Positions 1 to 11,700 of a stretch of 64,000 nt of DNA are shown here, piece after piece. The translations under genes were made by a program, and so were the position numbers. Each line of letters begins with the position of its first letter. The stretch's first letter is position 1. The stretch comes from Helianthus annuus. Its lineage: Eukaryota > Streptophyta > Magnoliopsida > Asterales > Asteraceae. The notes beneath the pieces were generated by a model that did no database searches, was not told the DNA's origin, and saw nothing but the letters and a program-made list of their open reading frames with translations. The stretch spans positions 139,935,901-139,999,900 of the forward strand of contig NC_035439.2 in assembly GCF_002127325.2 (NCBI RefSeq). Reading direction: 5' to 3'.

Positions 1-472
1 CCACTAGCAACCACCCTAACCAGCACATCCAATTCCAAAGAAGCTAAAAAGAACATAACCAGACCGTCAACACATACCGATTCCAACCCAACTAAGAAAT
101 ATCATATTTCCCATTCAAGAATTAAAAATACAGTTTTCGTAAATCCCTAAGTCGTAAACTCAAATCGACTATGATTTCTACTCCTACTCACCACCTAAAT
201 CTTTCTCTCCGACCAAAACTTTCTCTCCATCTAAATCTCTATCTCTCTCTCTCTCTCTCTCTTTATGTGTCCAAACTTAACACTCCAGCAACGACTGGTC
301 CATATCCTTCAACAATGTCACATCCAGATTCAGCGACTTCACTTTTAGAATTTCATTTACATGCTCAATCCATTGACGGTAGTTGCCCACTAGCAACCAC
401 CCTAACCAGTACATCCAATTCCAAAGAAGCTAAAAAGGACATAACCAGACCATCAACATATACCGATTCCAA
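1..472. repeat. Direct repeat of about 86 bp, two copies
   Basis: Bases 1-86 recur at 387-472 with only a few substitutions, 386 bp apart. The left copy starts at the window edge, so the unit may be longer. The stretch between them holds a CT-rich run (about 230-265). An open frame crosses 171-551 but is low-complexity and resembles nothing I know. The rest, to about 730, shows no gene. Confidence 0.7.
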
Positions 473-769
473 TTCAACCAGCCAGTCCTATCCAAACCCA
501 AATCACAAATTATGTTTCCCCTACTACAATTTTATCATGAGCACACTTTGATCATCAAACATGCATATATTCAATCCAAGGGTCCATGACCCCATTGTAT
601 TTGTTTCATCTTTGGTCAATTAATACCCACTTTTAATAGGGCCATGTCTTCCCACATGAACCCTTTTCACTTCACTTAAATTGGCCCCTTTAGAACTCTT
701 CACATGACTCCACCCTCCTAATTTAATACACACACACACCTCTTTTAGTTCCCCTTCATTCGGTGGTCG

Positions 770-1254
770 TATCAATCAACAAGCATTCAAGATTCCATTT
801 TTCTGCAAACACTTCTTCGTCTTCTTCACGTAGACAACACCCCTCTTGATCTTCCTCACACCCACATCAAAATCGGTAATCTTTTTGTATTTCAAGTAAT
901 GAATTTTTTTTATATGTCATGAATTTTTTTTATATGTTAAAACCCTAAAAATTCAGCAGTTTTATATCATTATATGTATGTATTTGTTTTTTTGATCCAA
1001 GATCTATTGCCCATATTTTTTTTTTTAATTTGGTTGTTTGATTTACTGATTTTAGCTTGAAAGTTACAATTTTTATAATGGGTATTTGTCTTTTTGGTTA
1101 ATTATTGTTAATTTATTAATTTTTATGTTTTGGGTATTTTTTGTTGGGCTTACAGGTGATGAATTTTGGTGGTTGTAGCTTAGTAATGTGAAGTTTTAGG
1201 GTTTGTGGATTATATTAAAGGTAGATTTTGCTTGTAAGTTGGGGTTTTAGAGGG
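770..1254 (+). promoter_or_regulatory. MKP1: MKP1 5' leader with probable leader intron
   Basis: The leader is CT/CA-rich. A GTAATC donor at 876 and a TTACAG acceptor ending at 1155 bracket a T-rich stretch (876-1155) that looks like a 5' UTR intron. The first in-frame ATG of the MKP1 frame is at 1255. The frame is open upstream only to a non-ATG codon, and the residues right after 1255 match the known MKP1 N-terminus, which decides the start. The transcription start is not determined. Confidence 0.5.
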
Positions 1255-4193
1255 ATGTTAGGGAAGGAAGATGGTGGGGATGGTGGCGGTGATGGGGGCG
1301 GTAATGACGGTGGTAATCGGAAAATGTACTGGCGGTCGGCTTCGTGGTCGTCTTCGCGGATGTCTTTGCCGCCACTTGATCCGAACGGAGGTAATAGTGG
1401 CGGCGGCGATAGGTTGTTTCCGGCCCCGTTAACCCCTAGGTCAAGTAGCAAAAACCGGTCACTCCTGCCGCCGCTTTCGATTACTAGAAGAAGTTTAGAC
1501 GAGTGGCCGAAAGCGGGATCGGATGATGTCGGTGAGTGGCCGCTTCCTAGTACGCCTAGTGGCGAAAGGTTGAAACTTGATTTGTCGACGATTCAACGAA
1601 TCCCGGATAAGAACACGACACTTGGCAAACGAGAAAAGATTGCGTTTTTCGATAAAAAATGCTCGAAAGTCGCTGACCATATCTTCCTTGGCGGCGATGC
1701 GGTCGCGAGAGATAAAAGTATTCTCAAACAACACGGAATCACGCACGTTCTTAATTGTGTCGGTTTCACCTGCCCTGAGTATTTTAAAGAAAATTTCGTT
1801 TATCGAACGTTATGGTTGCAAGATAGTCCTTCGGAAGATATCACAAGCATATTATACGATGTTTTTGACTACTTTGAAGACGTTAGAGAACAAAACGGGA
1901 TGGTTTTCGTTCACTGTTGTCAAGGGGTTTCCCGTTCTACTTCGTTAGTAATCGCTTACCGAATGTGGCGAGAAGGTCAAAGTTTCGATGACGCGTTTCA
2001 ATACGTCAAAAAAGCTAGAGGAATTGCCGATCCGAATATGGGTTTCGCGTGCCAGTTGTTACAATGTCAAAAAAGAGTACATGCGTTTCCGTTAAGTCCG
2101 AGTTCGTTACTTAGATTATACAGAATCGCCCCGCACTCACCTTATGATCCGTTACATCTTGTTCCGAAGATGCTAAATTCACCGTCACCGACTGGTCTAG
2201 ATTCTCGAGGTGCATTTATTATACAAGTACCGTCAACGATCTATTTATGGATTGGTCAAAAATGCGAGTCTTTAATGGAACGAGATGCAAGAGGTGCGGT
2301 TTGTCAGATCGTTAGATACGAAAAGGTTCAAGGGCCCGTAGTTGTGGTTAAAGAAGGAGAAGAACCGGCTTACTTTTGGGACGCGTTTTCAAATTTCTTA
2401 CCGTTAATGGATGATCTCGAGTCGTGTAACGTCATCCCGGGTAAACGAACAGTTGATTCGTATAACGTCGACTTCGAGATTTTTCAAAAAGCGATTGTCG
2501 GTGGATTTGTGCCGCCATTTGCGTCATCCGAAACCGACCAGGAAACGCATCTTCCCGCTAGAGAAAGTTCGTGGAGCGTGTTGAGACGAAAGTTTGCGTT
2601 TGGGAATATGAAGGAATTCGTTTTGGCTTCTAAGTTATCAAATCTATCACTTGCTTCCAATAAAGTTTCATCTCATTCTATATCTAAAACTTCCGAATTT
2701 ATAGACGTTAATTTTACTTCCGTCTCGTCAAAAAGTTCCGAACGTAGAGCGGGTCCCCCTAAATGTGTTAATCTAGAATCAAACGACCGTCCAAATGACC
2801 CAAATCACGAACCGAAGAACGTCAACGTAACGGTGGAAAATGAATTGGAATACGAGAACGCAAGTCAACAGGTTGTGGCACACGAATGGCCCAGTTTGGT
2901 AAAACTTTCGAGGGTTAATCTTGGTAATCTGGACTCACGACGGATGTTAATTTTTACTGGTTCTAGCTTGGGTTCGGGAAATACAGGCGAATGTGATATT
3001 TATATATGGGTGGGAAAAGATTTTAGACGTTTGGATAACAGCGTGAATGCACGTGATACAAATGACGGGTGTGGTGACCCACCGGATTTTAACATGAAGG
3101 AAGTTGTTAACGAAGTTCTTGCTCGTATGGGCCTGCCGGAGGACACTCGTGTCAAGGTACAAATTGTTTTTAAAATTTTCGCGCTTACTATTATACGGTT
3201 ATTTGTGAAATCAATAATGCAAAAGGGTCTCTTGTTGTTTAATATATTTTTAGTACTTATATTTTACATGGGGACCGATAACTGATATATCACCGATATT
3301 ACCTGCATAGATCAGAATTGACTTTTGCTGAACACTTAAAAAGTGAAGTCACTAGGGGTGTGCACGGTTCGGTTCGGTTTGGTTTTTGGGCAAAATCAAA
3401 ACCGAAACCGAAATGTCGGTTTTTGGTTTTTCAAAACCGTTCGGTTTCGGTTTTTTCGGTTTTTAGACCGGTTCGGTTTTTCGGTTATTTCGGTTTTTTT
3501 AAACAAAAGTAAGTAAGATTCAAAAATAAAAAAAAATATAATTCAAAATTTAAGTATCTTTCTTATTTGGTTACATTTAAGTTATTATATTTAATCATTT
3601 TAACTAAAAAATGTTTACATAAACCTAACATTCTAATCTATTTTTATGTTTCTTCAAAGTTTTTATTAGGAATTTTTCTTTTATAATACTTTGAAGATTA
3701 TTTAATTTTTATATTAAATTTTATTATTAGTTATAGGCAATAAATAAATCATCTCAATTATAGATAAACCTCTTAATGTTTTTATTATAAGTACTTAATA
3801 TTCAAGAATAAAATTAATAATTTCTAATAGCATGGGTTAAACACTTAAACTTAAACATAAAAATATATGTTTTTTTCGTTTCGGTTCGGTTTTTTTCGGT
3901 TATTGAAAATGGTTATCCGAAAACCGAACCGAAATGTTCGGTTATTAAAAATCCGAAAACCGAACCGTCGGTTTTTGTTTCGGTTCGGTTTTGTCGGTTA
4001 TTTCGGTTACGGTTCGGTTATATCGGTTTTCTGCTCACCCCTAGAAGTCACAATGCCCCTTTGAAAGTTTTCGGACAATTGTTAAGAGATCTTATAGCTT
4101 TGATTCAGGCTGTCGATTACCGTTTAAACCTTGTAGGTTGTGAAGCAAGACAAAGAGCCTTCGGAGTTTCTCGCACTGTTGAGTTCGTTGTAG
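1255..4193 (+). CDS. MKP1: MAP kinase phosphatase 1 (MKP1), dual-specificity phosphatase with gelsolin-like region
   Basis: Exons 1255-3156 and 4137-4193 (stop TAG 4191-4193), phase 0 junction, about 652 residues. The N-terminus carries the plant MKP1 signatures WRSASWS and RRSLDEWPKAGSDDVGEWP. A dual-specificity phosphatase domain spans about residues 136-280; its HCCQGVSR active-site loop has the catalytic Cys at residue 221 and Arg at 227. A gelsolin-like region follows (about 290-390), then a Ser-rich linker and a second gelsolin-like stretch to the C-terminus. In Arabidopsis, MKP1 dephosphorylates MPK3/MPK6 and restrains stress and immune signalling. The last exon encodes only 18 residues (VVKQDKEPSEFLALLSSL) and was found by the TTGTAG acceptor, phase and family fit; reading through the donor at 3157 would add unrelated sequence. 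The protein is shorter than the 784-residue Arabidopsis form, mostly in the linker. The intron (3157-4136) carries a hAT-type MITE. Confidence 0.93.
3353..4043. mobile_element. hAT-type MITE in the MKP1 intron (CGGTTCGGTT-rich)
   Basis: A 691-bp insertion with an exact 8-bp target duplication GAAGTCAC at 3345-3352 and 4044-4051. The termini are TAGGGGTG at the left and the inverted CACCCCTA at the right, followed inward on both sides by many CGGTTCGGTT-type repeats. The centre is AT-rich and non-coding. An 8-bp duplication with TAGGGGTG ends fits a non-autonomous hAT element. Just upstream (about 3280-3312) is a scrap like the right end of the repeat at 12367-12715. Confidence 0.88.
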
Positions 4194-4599
4194 CACAGAG
4201 TCAATCAGAGGCCCTGCAGTCTTTCATAATGTCTCATTTCGTCACCTTCAACGATATTTCAGAGAAAGATATAGTGGCAGTTTTCTTTTTCGCGAAGTTT
4301 TTTAAACGGAAGTTGATCGTTTATCGATATTGAAGGGTTGCGAGGTTCTGGTCGCCTTTTTTTCCTTAACCGTTGGTTCTTTTAGTGGAAGTCTTTTGTA
4401 TATTGGTTTGTAAGAACGGTTCCAAAGTCGAAAATTACTGTAGTTTTTGCTGCGAAAGTAGTTGTTTCTGTTTTACTTATGATGATGCTTCATAAGTGAT
4501 TGTTATAGGAGTTGAGTAAAAGTTAAATGGTTTCAAAGTAGTTACAGTTTCCTTTTTTTATTCTTGGCCCTATTTGATGATCAATCATGGAAGTTTATA
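4194..4599 (+). other. MKP1 3' flank, no gene seen
   Basis: Probable 3' UTR and downstream flank of MKP1. Nothing else recognisable. An open frame 4061-4333 overlaps the MKP1 last exon in another frame and is a shadow. Confidence 0.5.
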
Positions 4600-4885
4600 G
4601 AGTAAATTACGATTTTGGCCCTTGTGATTATATCATTTTTACCCTGTTAGCCCAAAAAAGATTTTTTAACATCTGAGCCCCTAACGTCTTTTTTTCTAAC
4701 ACTTTTGGCCCCTAACACTAACCTCATCCATTAAATGTTAGGGGCCAAAAGGGTTAGAAAAAAAGATGTTAGGGGCCAAAATGGTTATAAAAAAAGACGT
4801 TTGGGGCTCAGATGTTAAAAAATTCTTTTTTGGGCTAAAAGGGTAAAAGTGATATAACCACAGGGGCGAAAATCGTAATTTACTC
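4600..4885. mobile_element. Foldback MITE, Mutator-like, 9-bp target duplication
   Basis: A 286-bp near-palindrome running from GAGTAAATTAC to GTAATTTACTC, with arms that match almost to the centre. It is flanked by the exact 9-bp repeat AAGTTTATA (4591-4599 and 4886-4894). The 9-bp duplication points to the Mutator superfamily. It is one of about a dozen related copies in this window. Confidence 0.88.
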
Positions 4886-5360
4886 AAGTTTATAAATAAA
4901 GATCATGTTTTGACAAAATACAAAAATGGCAGCCTCTCCTTTGCTTCAACATAAGTAACTTTAAAAGACTGATCGACGCCAAATTTAAGAGGTTTTGTTT
5001 GCGAAATCCAACGAAGAATTTGTTGGTTTTTTGTTTCGTATCCTTTCTCGACTTGTTGGTGCTTTAGTCTGGCTTCTTAGATAGAACTCGATAGTGGTTC
5101 AGTAAGAAACCTCTACGATAGTACTTTAATCGAACGATAGATGATGTTCTGAACCCTAAGATAGCAAGCTTATCATGTTTATGTCGCGGAAGATTCTACT
5201 GTGTTGTGTCCTCAGTGTAACGGTTGCATGAGCGCTGAGTTCATCTATGTGGTGGGTCATGGTGTTGTTAAGGTGGCGGTCTTGTGACGTATGTTGTAAT
5301 GGATGATTCGACGAAGAACATATACAACAACCCTACTGTAAACGTTTGACATTAATTGAT

Positions 5361-5640
5361 TTCAACCACCTTTAGAAACTCGCTATAAATTTGTCTACCA
5401 ACAACCATGTTCTATTCATTAACTCGCCAGAGAAACATGATATCATCTTTTTCATCACACTCATCCCTTAGCTTTATCTCCTTTACATCAACGCTAAATT
5501 TTCAACCACCTTTAGAAACTCGCTATAAATTCATCTATCAACAACCATGTTCTATTGATTAACTCGCCAGAGAAACATGATATCATCTTTTTCATCACAC
5601 TCACCCCTTAGCTCTATCTCGTTTACATCAACGCTAAATT
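5361..5640. repeat. Tandem duplication, two 140-bp units
   Basis: Units 5361-5500 and 5501-5640 differ at only a few positions. Neither codes for anything recognisable. The flanking 4895-5360 and 5641-5935 hold no gene I can see; the latter is AT-rich. Confidence 0.85.
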
Positions 5641-5939
5641 AATTTTTGTTTTTTCATTCATAAACCCATGGTATGTTTTTCACATCCTAAATCACATTTA
5701 ATTAATTAGTTAAAAATATGATGATTAATTTAAAAATAAAATTAAAAAAGTAACATTAAATACATAAAAAGAGTATTGTTAAAGAAGCAAACAATAAATA
5801 AGATATTAAATAAAAGATAAATTAAATTTTAGTGAGCTAGCCACTTTCTCATCACTCATTTGTTTACAAAAATTAATTTCATAATTAGCCGTTTTGATTC
5901 TCATTTTACAAAAATTAATTTCTGAGTAAACAAGCCTAA

Positions 5940-6375
5940 AAACTCGAGAGCTAATCGTTATTGGCTTGGTTAAAAGCTCGAACGAGTCCGAGCCTGAGCT
6001 CGAGCCTGAAATAGAGCTCGTTTAGTTAGAGATCCCGAGCCTTAAATACAAAGTTCGTTTAGGCTCGCGAGCCTAATCGAGCCCAAACAAAAATTTATTT
6101 ATTTTATATATAATATAATAATAATGATGATAACATTTGCGAGCCGAGCTTTGGCTCGTTTAAGCGATACTGAAGCGAGCTCGAGCCGAGTTTTTAGCTT
6201 GTCTAAGGTTGTTCTTAAAATAGCTCGAGTCGAGCTTTGGGTTTTACTTGCGAGCCGAGCTCGAGCTCGAGCTCAAATAAGTAGGCTCAAACCGAGCTCG
6301 AGCTTCAAGAAAACATGACGAGCCGAGCTCGAGCCCAGGCGAGCTCGGCTTGGCCCGGCTCGTTTACACCCCTAT
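5940..6375. repeat. GAGCTCGAGC-rich dispersed repeat, probable hAT-type MITE
   Basis: Many GAGC/GCTCGAG tracts in both directions, ending in GCTCGTTTACACCCCTA, which resembles the CACCCCTA end of the hAT-type MITEs here. The left end and target duplication are not clear. The frame at 6124-6318 is a by-product of the repeat. Confidence 0.5.
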
Positions 6376-7570
6376 TAATAATCACACCCCCTCTCTATCT
6401 CTCTCTATACATATATAGATATATAGAGAGTGAGAAAAGATGTGAGAATAATATATAGGGGTGTGAGAATAGTGGAAAACTTTTACAAAACAATAATGAT
6501 AGTTTGGGAAGTCTTTATTGGTTCAGGAGGGGGCCGAGGTGTTGCAGGATCAGCAAAATCACCACTTCTTGGCATCGAGCCATTTTATCCCTGATCGGGT
6601 GTACTCCCCGGATTGTATTTAAGAACTAATACCGTCCAACTTAAGAGATGAAGTGTTCAAATCCTTTAAGGTGTAGGTATATGATTATTCACTAGTGTTA
6701 GTTGTTATTAAAAAATTTATATATTCTTAAAGAGCATGGTCGGTGACCATGTCTTTTGTTTAAAAGGCACCAATCTTCTATATATAAACATCTTCGGTGG
6801 AAAAGGAGCCTAAATGTTAAAGTGCTCTATTGGTTGGTGGTGTTTTAGTTTAACAAGAGGTTAACGGTTCGACCCTTACTTCTAATTTCTTTTTGTAAGT
6901 GCATGTAATCATGACTTGCTTCTCTTTTCTTTATTGTAACAGTTCATATTTTATTTAGTAAAATTTGAACTTGCACCTAATTAATTAATAAATTATAATC
7001 AAGTCATTACTTCTATTATTCTTTAACTTGAGTTCTTATTTTATTTTGTTTTTTATACTGAATATTTAAATTCACACTATTTTTGTGTTGAACCAAATAC
7101 TATACCACTAAGTCATTAGTGTTTTTTTTTTAAATTGTTTAGCTAAATAAAATACGAAAAAATTATATAGTTTTTTTAGTTAAACGATAAAAAGACCAAC
7201 GAAAAAAACATGTGTCGACCATGGCTTTTTCAGGCTAGCCCTCAACTTCATATATTTTATACATTCAACCCACATCTTTTGGTAAGTGAAATACCGAAAT
7301 CTAACTTTTGATAATTGTCAACTTTGACCCCAATCTTCTCTACTTAATAACTTCACGCCTCATCTTCTCCAGCATTTCAATTCTTTGGTTTAAATTACTT
7401 TTACGAATTTACACCGCAACGTGTGAGGCATTATACTCTTCTTTATCTATGTTTAACCATGTTAATGTCACGAACGTAACGCGTGTGACAAAGTCTAAAA
7501 CAATTCATATCACCCAAGAGCGTCACACGTTAATGTCATCATCGTAACGCGTGTAACGAAGTTGCTAATG
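6376..7570. other. Intergenic, no gene; possible tRNA-like SINE head
   Basis: AT-rich DNA without a supported gene. Around 6826-6890, a TTGGTGGTG stretch followed by GGTTCGACCC resembles degenerate polymerase III A and B boxes, as in a tRNA-derived SINE, but no tail or target duplication is clear. From about 7290 the text resembles the Helitron family remnants elsewhere. Confidence 0.3.
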
Positions 7571-7576
7571 CGACAT

Positions 7577-7611
7577 TGCCGCCGCAACGCGCGGCACGGG
7601 TAAAAATCTAG
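7577..7611 (+). mobile_element. Helitron-like 3' end
   Basis: A GC hairpin with stem TGCCGC/GCGGCA (7577-7596) lies 11 nt before CTAG (7608-7611), followed by T. A hairpin shortly before CTRR with a T flank is the hallmark of a Helitron 3' terminus. The body to the left is non-coding; the 5' end was not found. Confidence 0.6.
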
Positions 7612-7659
7612 TATAGACAATTTATAAAAGTCATCCATATATTATTAAAATATTAAAAT

Positions 7660-7959
7660 GAGTTAATTACTGTTTTCGTCCCTGTGGTTTGTCAAAAATC
7701 ACTATTTCAGTCCATTAGTTTAAAAATTGCGATTTCAGTCCCTGTGGTTTTACTTTCGTAACCATTTCAGTCCATGTGGTTTCACTTTCGTAACCATTTT
7801 AATCCATTATTCTGTTAAGTACAGGGATTGAAATGGTTACGAGGTGGACTGAAATGGTTACGAAAGTGAAACCACAGGGACTAAAATCGCAATTTTTAAA
7901 CTAATGGACTGAAATAGTGATTTTTGACAAACCACAGGGACGAAAACAGTAATTAACTC
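7660..7959. mobile_element. Foldback MITE, Mutator-like, 9-bp target duplication
   Basis: A 300-bp near-palindrome from GAGTTAATTAC to GTAATTAACTC with the exact 9-bp duplication TATTAAAAT (7651-7659 and 7960-7968). Same family as 4600-4885. Confidence 0.88.
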
Positions 7960-7999
7960 TATTAAAATACTATAAATAAGCATATTTGTGCTCATGGTT

Positions 8000-8520
8000 G
8001 TTGTATCATTGGCTTTAGGATTTTTGTTTTAAAAAATTGATTTTTTCTTTTTAACTCTAAAGTGTTGATTTTTGGCAATTTAAGTCCAAAGTTTCAATAC
8101 TTGGTAATTTAATCTCTTTGATCAATTTCAGTTTTCACTTCTAATTCAAAAGTTTCTATCTTTTGCAATTTAACCCAAAGTTTTTCATCTTTTGCAATTT
8201 AACTCCAACACTTTTTTACTTTCAACTGTGTTCTCTTATACTTTTCATCTTTCGCAAGTTTTCCGTTTAACATCCCGTTCTAAATTTACAAGTTAACACA
8301 CTACAACGTGCATGTATGGTTCAACGTTTTTTCATCTATGTTTTCCCGTTTGACAAACCGGTCCCTACGCGTCTATTTTTTCCCCGTTTGATAGATCTAT
8401 CGCAACACACGGTTCAAAGACTGACTTAGTCATTATTTTCTACGTTTTACACACAAGCTCATCATCATCTATGAAATATTTGCCTTTCATCTAATACGTA
8501 ATATAACTAACCAAACCCCA
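8000..8520 (+). mobile_element. Remnant of a Helitron-type repeat family
   Basis: This stretch shares phrases such as TTTTGCAATTTAAC, CGTTCTAAATTT and TTCCCGTTTGA in the same order with 20,020-20,600, 31,170-31,330 and 34,900-35,710. Two of those copies end in a clear Helitron-type hairpin plus CTAG. No such end is intact here. TSR2 leader sequence follows. Confidence 0.45.
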
Positions 8521-8780
8521 CCGCATTACGACTTATGGTCATTCTAGTTTCTCCAACATAACTAAAAATCGAAGTCTCTAAAATCCAATTCATCACAACC
8601 ATCCATCCAGGCCCAAAATTTACAAACTGGGCCTCATCCCCCAGATTTCCTGCGCCCTCATTTACATTCTCAACCAACACTCACAATTTCACAAACTCCC
8701 ATACTCCATTGCAGCCGCTGCTTCCATCCTAAACTAACAAATTTTAGGGTTTTGCAGAGGGGGTTTGTTTGCAAATTGAA

Positions 8781-11700
8781 ATGGTGGTCCCTACACAACT
8801 GACGGCAGAGGCTGTTAATCAGCTCAGAGAAGGTATCGATCTTCTGTTAGGTCGATGGAGTGCGCTTCAGATGGCGATTCAGAACGAATGGGGTGGACGT
8901 GACACTCGTCAGAAAGCACAACAGCTTGCTGTTGATGTTTATCATTGGTTGATTAGACCCGCTGGTATTATTATTATTATTCAATACTTTTCCTAAATTA
9001 GTTTTTTTTTTTTTTTTATTTCTATGTTGTCTGAATTGAAAATTCATTAGCATGTTCATTTTTAAGTTATTATATTTGACAATGCAATCGGTTTTTGGTT
9101 AATCGGTTCGGTTTATTTCGTTAGTGTGTTGGTTTTCGGTTTGGTTAATAACCAAAACCAAACATGGATTAAAGTTTTGCTTGGAAATACATGAAATGGT
9201 GATATAAAAGCTAGAAATATATGAAAATGTGAATGATTCGGTTTGGTTAATTTCGGTTAACTGAGGGTAAAAAAAAAAAAAGACTAATACCCGATTTTCG
9301 GTTAGGTTTCGTCTGTTTTTGGTTCAGTTTCGGTTAACGCTTGGTAATTGATGTGTTATTGTATGTAATTGATGTTGTATGGTTTTTTACACTTGGTAAT
9401 TTGTTGATGATTAGCATGTACATTTTTCCATGGATGGGCTCGGTACTGACCGGTACTGAAAATCCCCAAAAGTAGGTACCGGTACCGAATATACCCGGTA
9501 CGGTTCGGTACCAGTATTTGAGGATAAAAACCGGTAAATACTGGTACCGAACCGGTACCGAAATGTCAAAATTCGGTACCGAACCGGTACCGAAAATACC
9601 CGGTTCGGTAAATTCGGTGCCGGTACCGGGTACCATTTGCTCATCCCTAGTATTCCAAATAATTACTTAAAAATGATTTTTAAGTAATTATTTGGAATAA
9701 TCAGTTTTGAGTGTTTGGTGAATATGGTTAAAACAATGAATGATGGAGAAACATGTAAATAAAATTTGATTGTTGATATAAGTATAAGTTTACCTATTCT
9801 TACCGGCTGTTTGGCAACCTTGTGTTGAGCCATTAAGAGGCCTGGCCAATTAAGTGGCATCTGAATCGGTCAACAAACTTACCCATTATGAAGCTCCATG
9901 AACCATGAAGAGGTGTCTTTTGAGTGGACCAAACACACACTACCACTAACTGATTTAGAGGTAGCCTCTTAATGGAATCACTAAAAGGCTACCAAACAAC
10001 AATCAAGTAGGTAGGGGTGAGCAGAAAACCGAAATACCCGAACCGTAACCGAAATAACCGAAAACACCGAACCGAAACAAAAACCGACGGTTCGGTTTTT
10101 GGATCTTTAATAACCAAAAATTTCGGTTCGGTTTTCTTGAATGTTAAGTCTTTATAATAAAAACATTATGTGTTCATTTATAATTGAAATGATTTTCAAA
10201 TTATTATAAAAAAATGTCTTAATAAAAATTTTAGAGAAACGTAAAAATAGATTAGAAGGTTAGATTTATGTAAGCAATATTAATTAAAGAGGTTAACTAT
10301 TATATCTTAAATGAAAACATATAAGAACGATTCTTATATTTTAAATTATACTTTTTATTTTTTGAATCTTACATTGTTCCAAAAAACCGAAATAACCGAA
10401 AAACCGAACCGAACCGACATAAAAACCGAAAAAACCGAATCCGAAAAAAACCGAAACTGAACGGTTTTAAATAACCAAAAACCGACATTTCGGTTTCGGT
10501 TTTGGTTTTGCCCAAAAACCGAACCGAACCGTGCACACCCCTACAAGTAGGTTATATATGGATGTATAGTTGTATCTAATGGAAATTGTTTGTTGGTTTC
10601 AATTTCCAATTAATCTTTATCTAATGCAAGTTCTTTAGGGTTACATGATGTTTTTTTTGGTAGGGGTGTTTGTATGTACATCTAAAGTTATTATTTGGAA
10701 TAGTAAGTTTTGAGTGTTTGGTAAAAGTGATTATGGTTATGATCTTTTCATCATGTATGGTTAAAACAATTATTTTGGAGAAATATGTAAAAGTTTTTGA
10801 ATTTGATTATGACTTTCAAAATTCGAATTTATATTTCCCCTTGGTTTTGATTACCGAAAAACAAACATGGTATAGGTTGATCTTTTTAACCATTAGAAAC
10901 AATTAGAGTTAATTACATAGTTAGTCCCTGTGGTTTGCACAAAGTAACATACTTAGGTACTAATAGTTTAAAATCACATTCTAGGGTATTAACTTTTCAT
11001 TTTGTAACGTTTGAAGGTATTAACGTTATTTGTAGGTTTAAAATCACTTTCTATTAGTACCTAAGTATGTTTTTTTGTGCAAACCACAGGGACTAACTAT
11101 GTTAATACCCTAGAAGTTAATACCTCCAAATGTTACAAAATGAAGAGTTAATACCCTAGAAGGTGATTTTAAACTATTAGTACCTAAGTATGTTATTTTG
11201 TGCAAACCACAGGGACTAACTATGTAATTAACTCAAACAATTATGATGGTTGTGGTTTGATGAATATTAGTTTGGAGCTAATGTTCATCATTTTGGAATG
11301 TTTGTGTTGAATACTTTAAAACCTCTGTTCATAAGTTTTACAAAAGCTGGTTGGCTAAAAAAATAGGTGAAATCCATGTCTTTTTGATGCATGATCTGTT
11401 TATACATATAAGAAGTATGAACCATGGATTAAGTACTATGGTAACTACGTGTTATTCAAGTTTGTAGTCTACTTATATTATATGGCTGGGAGGCGTATAT
11501 GGTTAGCTGGGTTTTAAAAAGCACGCCTGAGGCGCCCCTAGGCGCGAGGCGCACTAAGGCGCAGGCCTTAGTGCCTCATGACACCTGAGGCGCGCTTTTT
11601 CCACAAAGCGCAAGAAAAGCGCATTTTTTGGGTTTTTTGAGGTCTGAGGCGCGCACCTTATGTATTTTGGGTGTTTTTATGCATGAAAGTGTTGGACAAT

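Noticed and set aside
171..551. Open frame of 126 codons
   Set aside because: Low-complexity (Leu/Ser from a CT run), overlaps a duplicated non-coding repeat, and resembles no family.
1215..1451. Minus-strand Pro-rich frame opposite the MKP1 start
   Set aside because: It is the complement of the Gly-rich MKP1 N-terminus; MKP1 explains the sequence.
9334..9644. Two overlapping minus-strand frames of 77-100 codons
   Set aside because: They translate GGTACCG repeats of a MITE; composition is an artefact.
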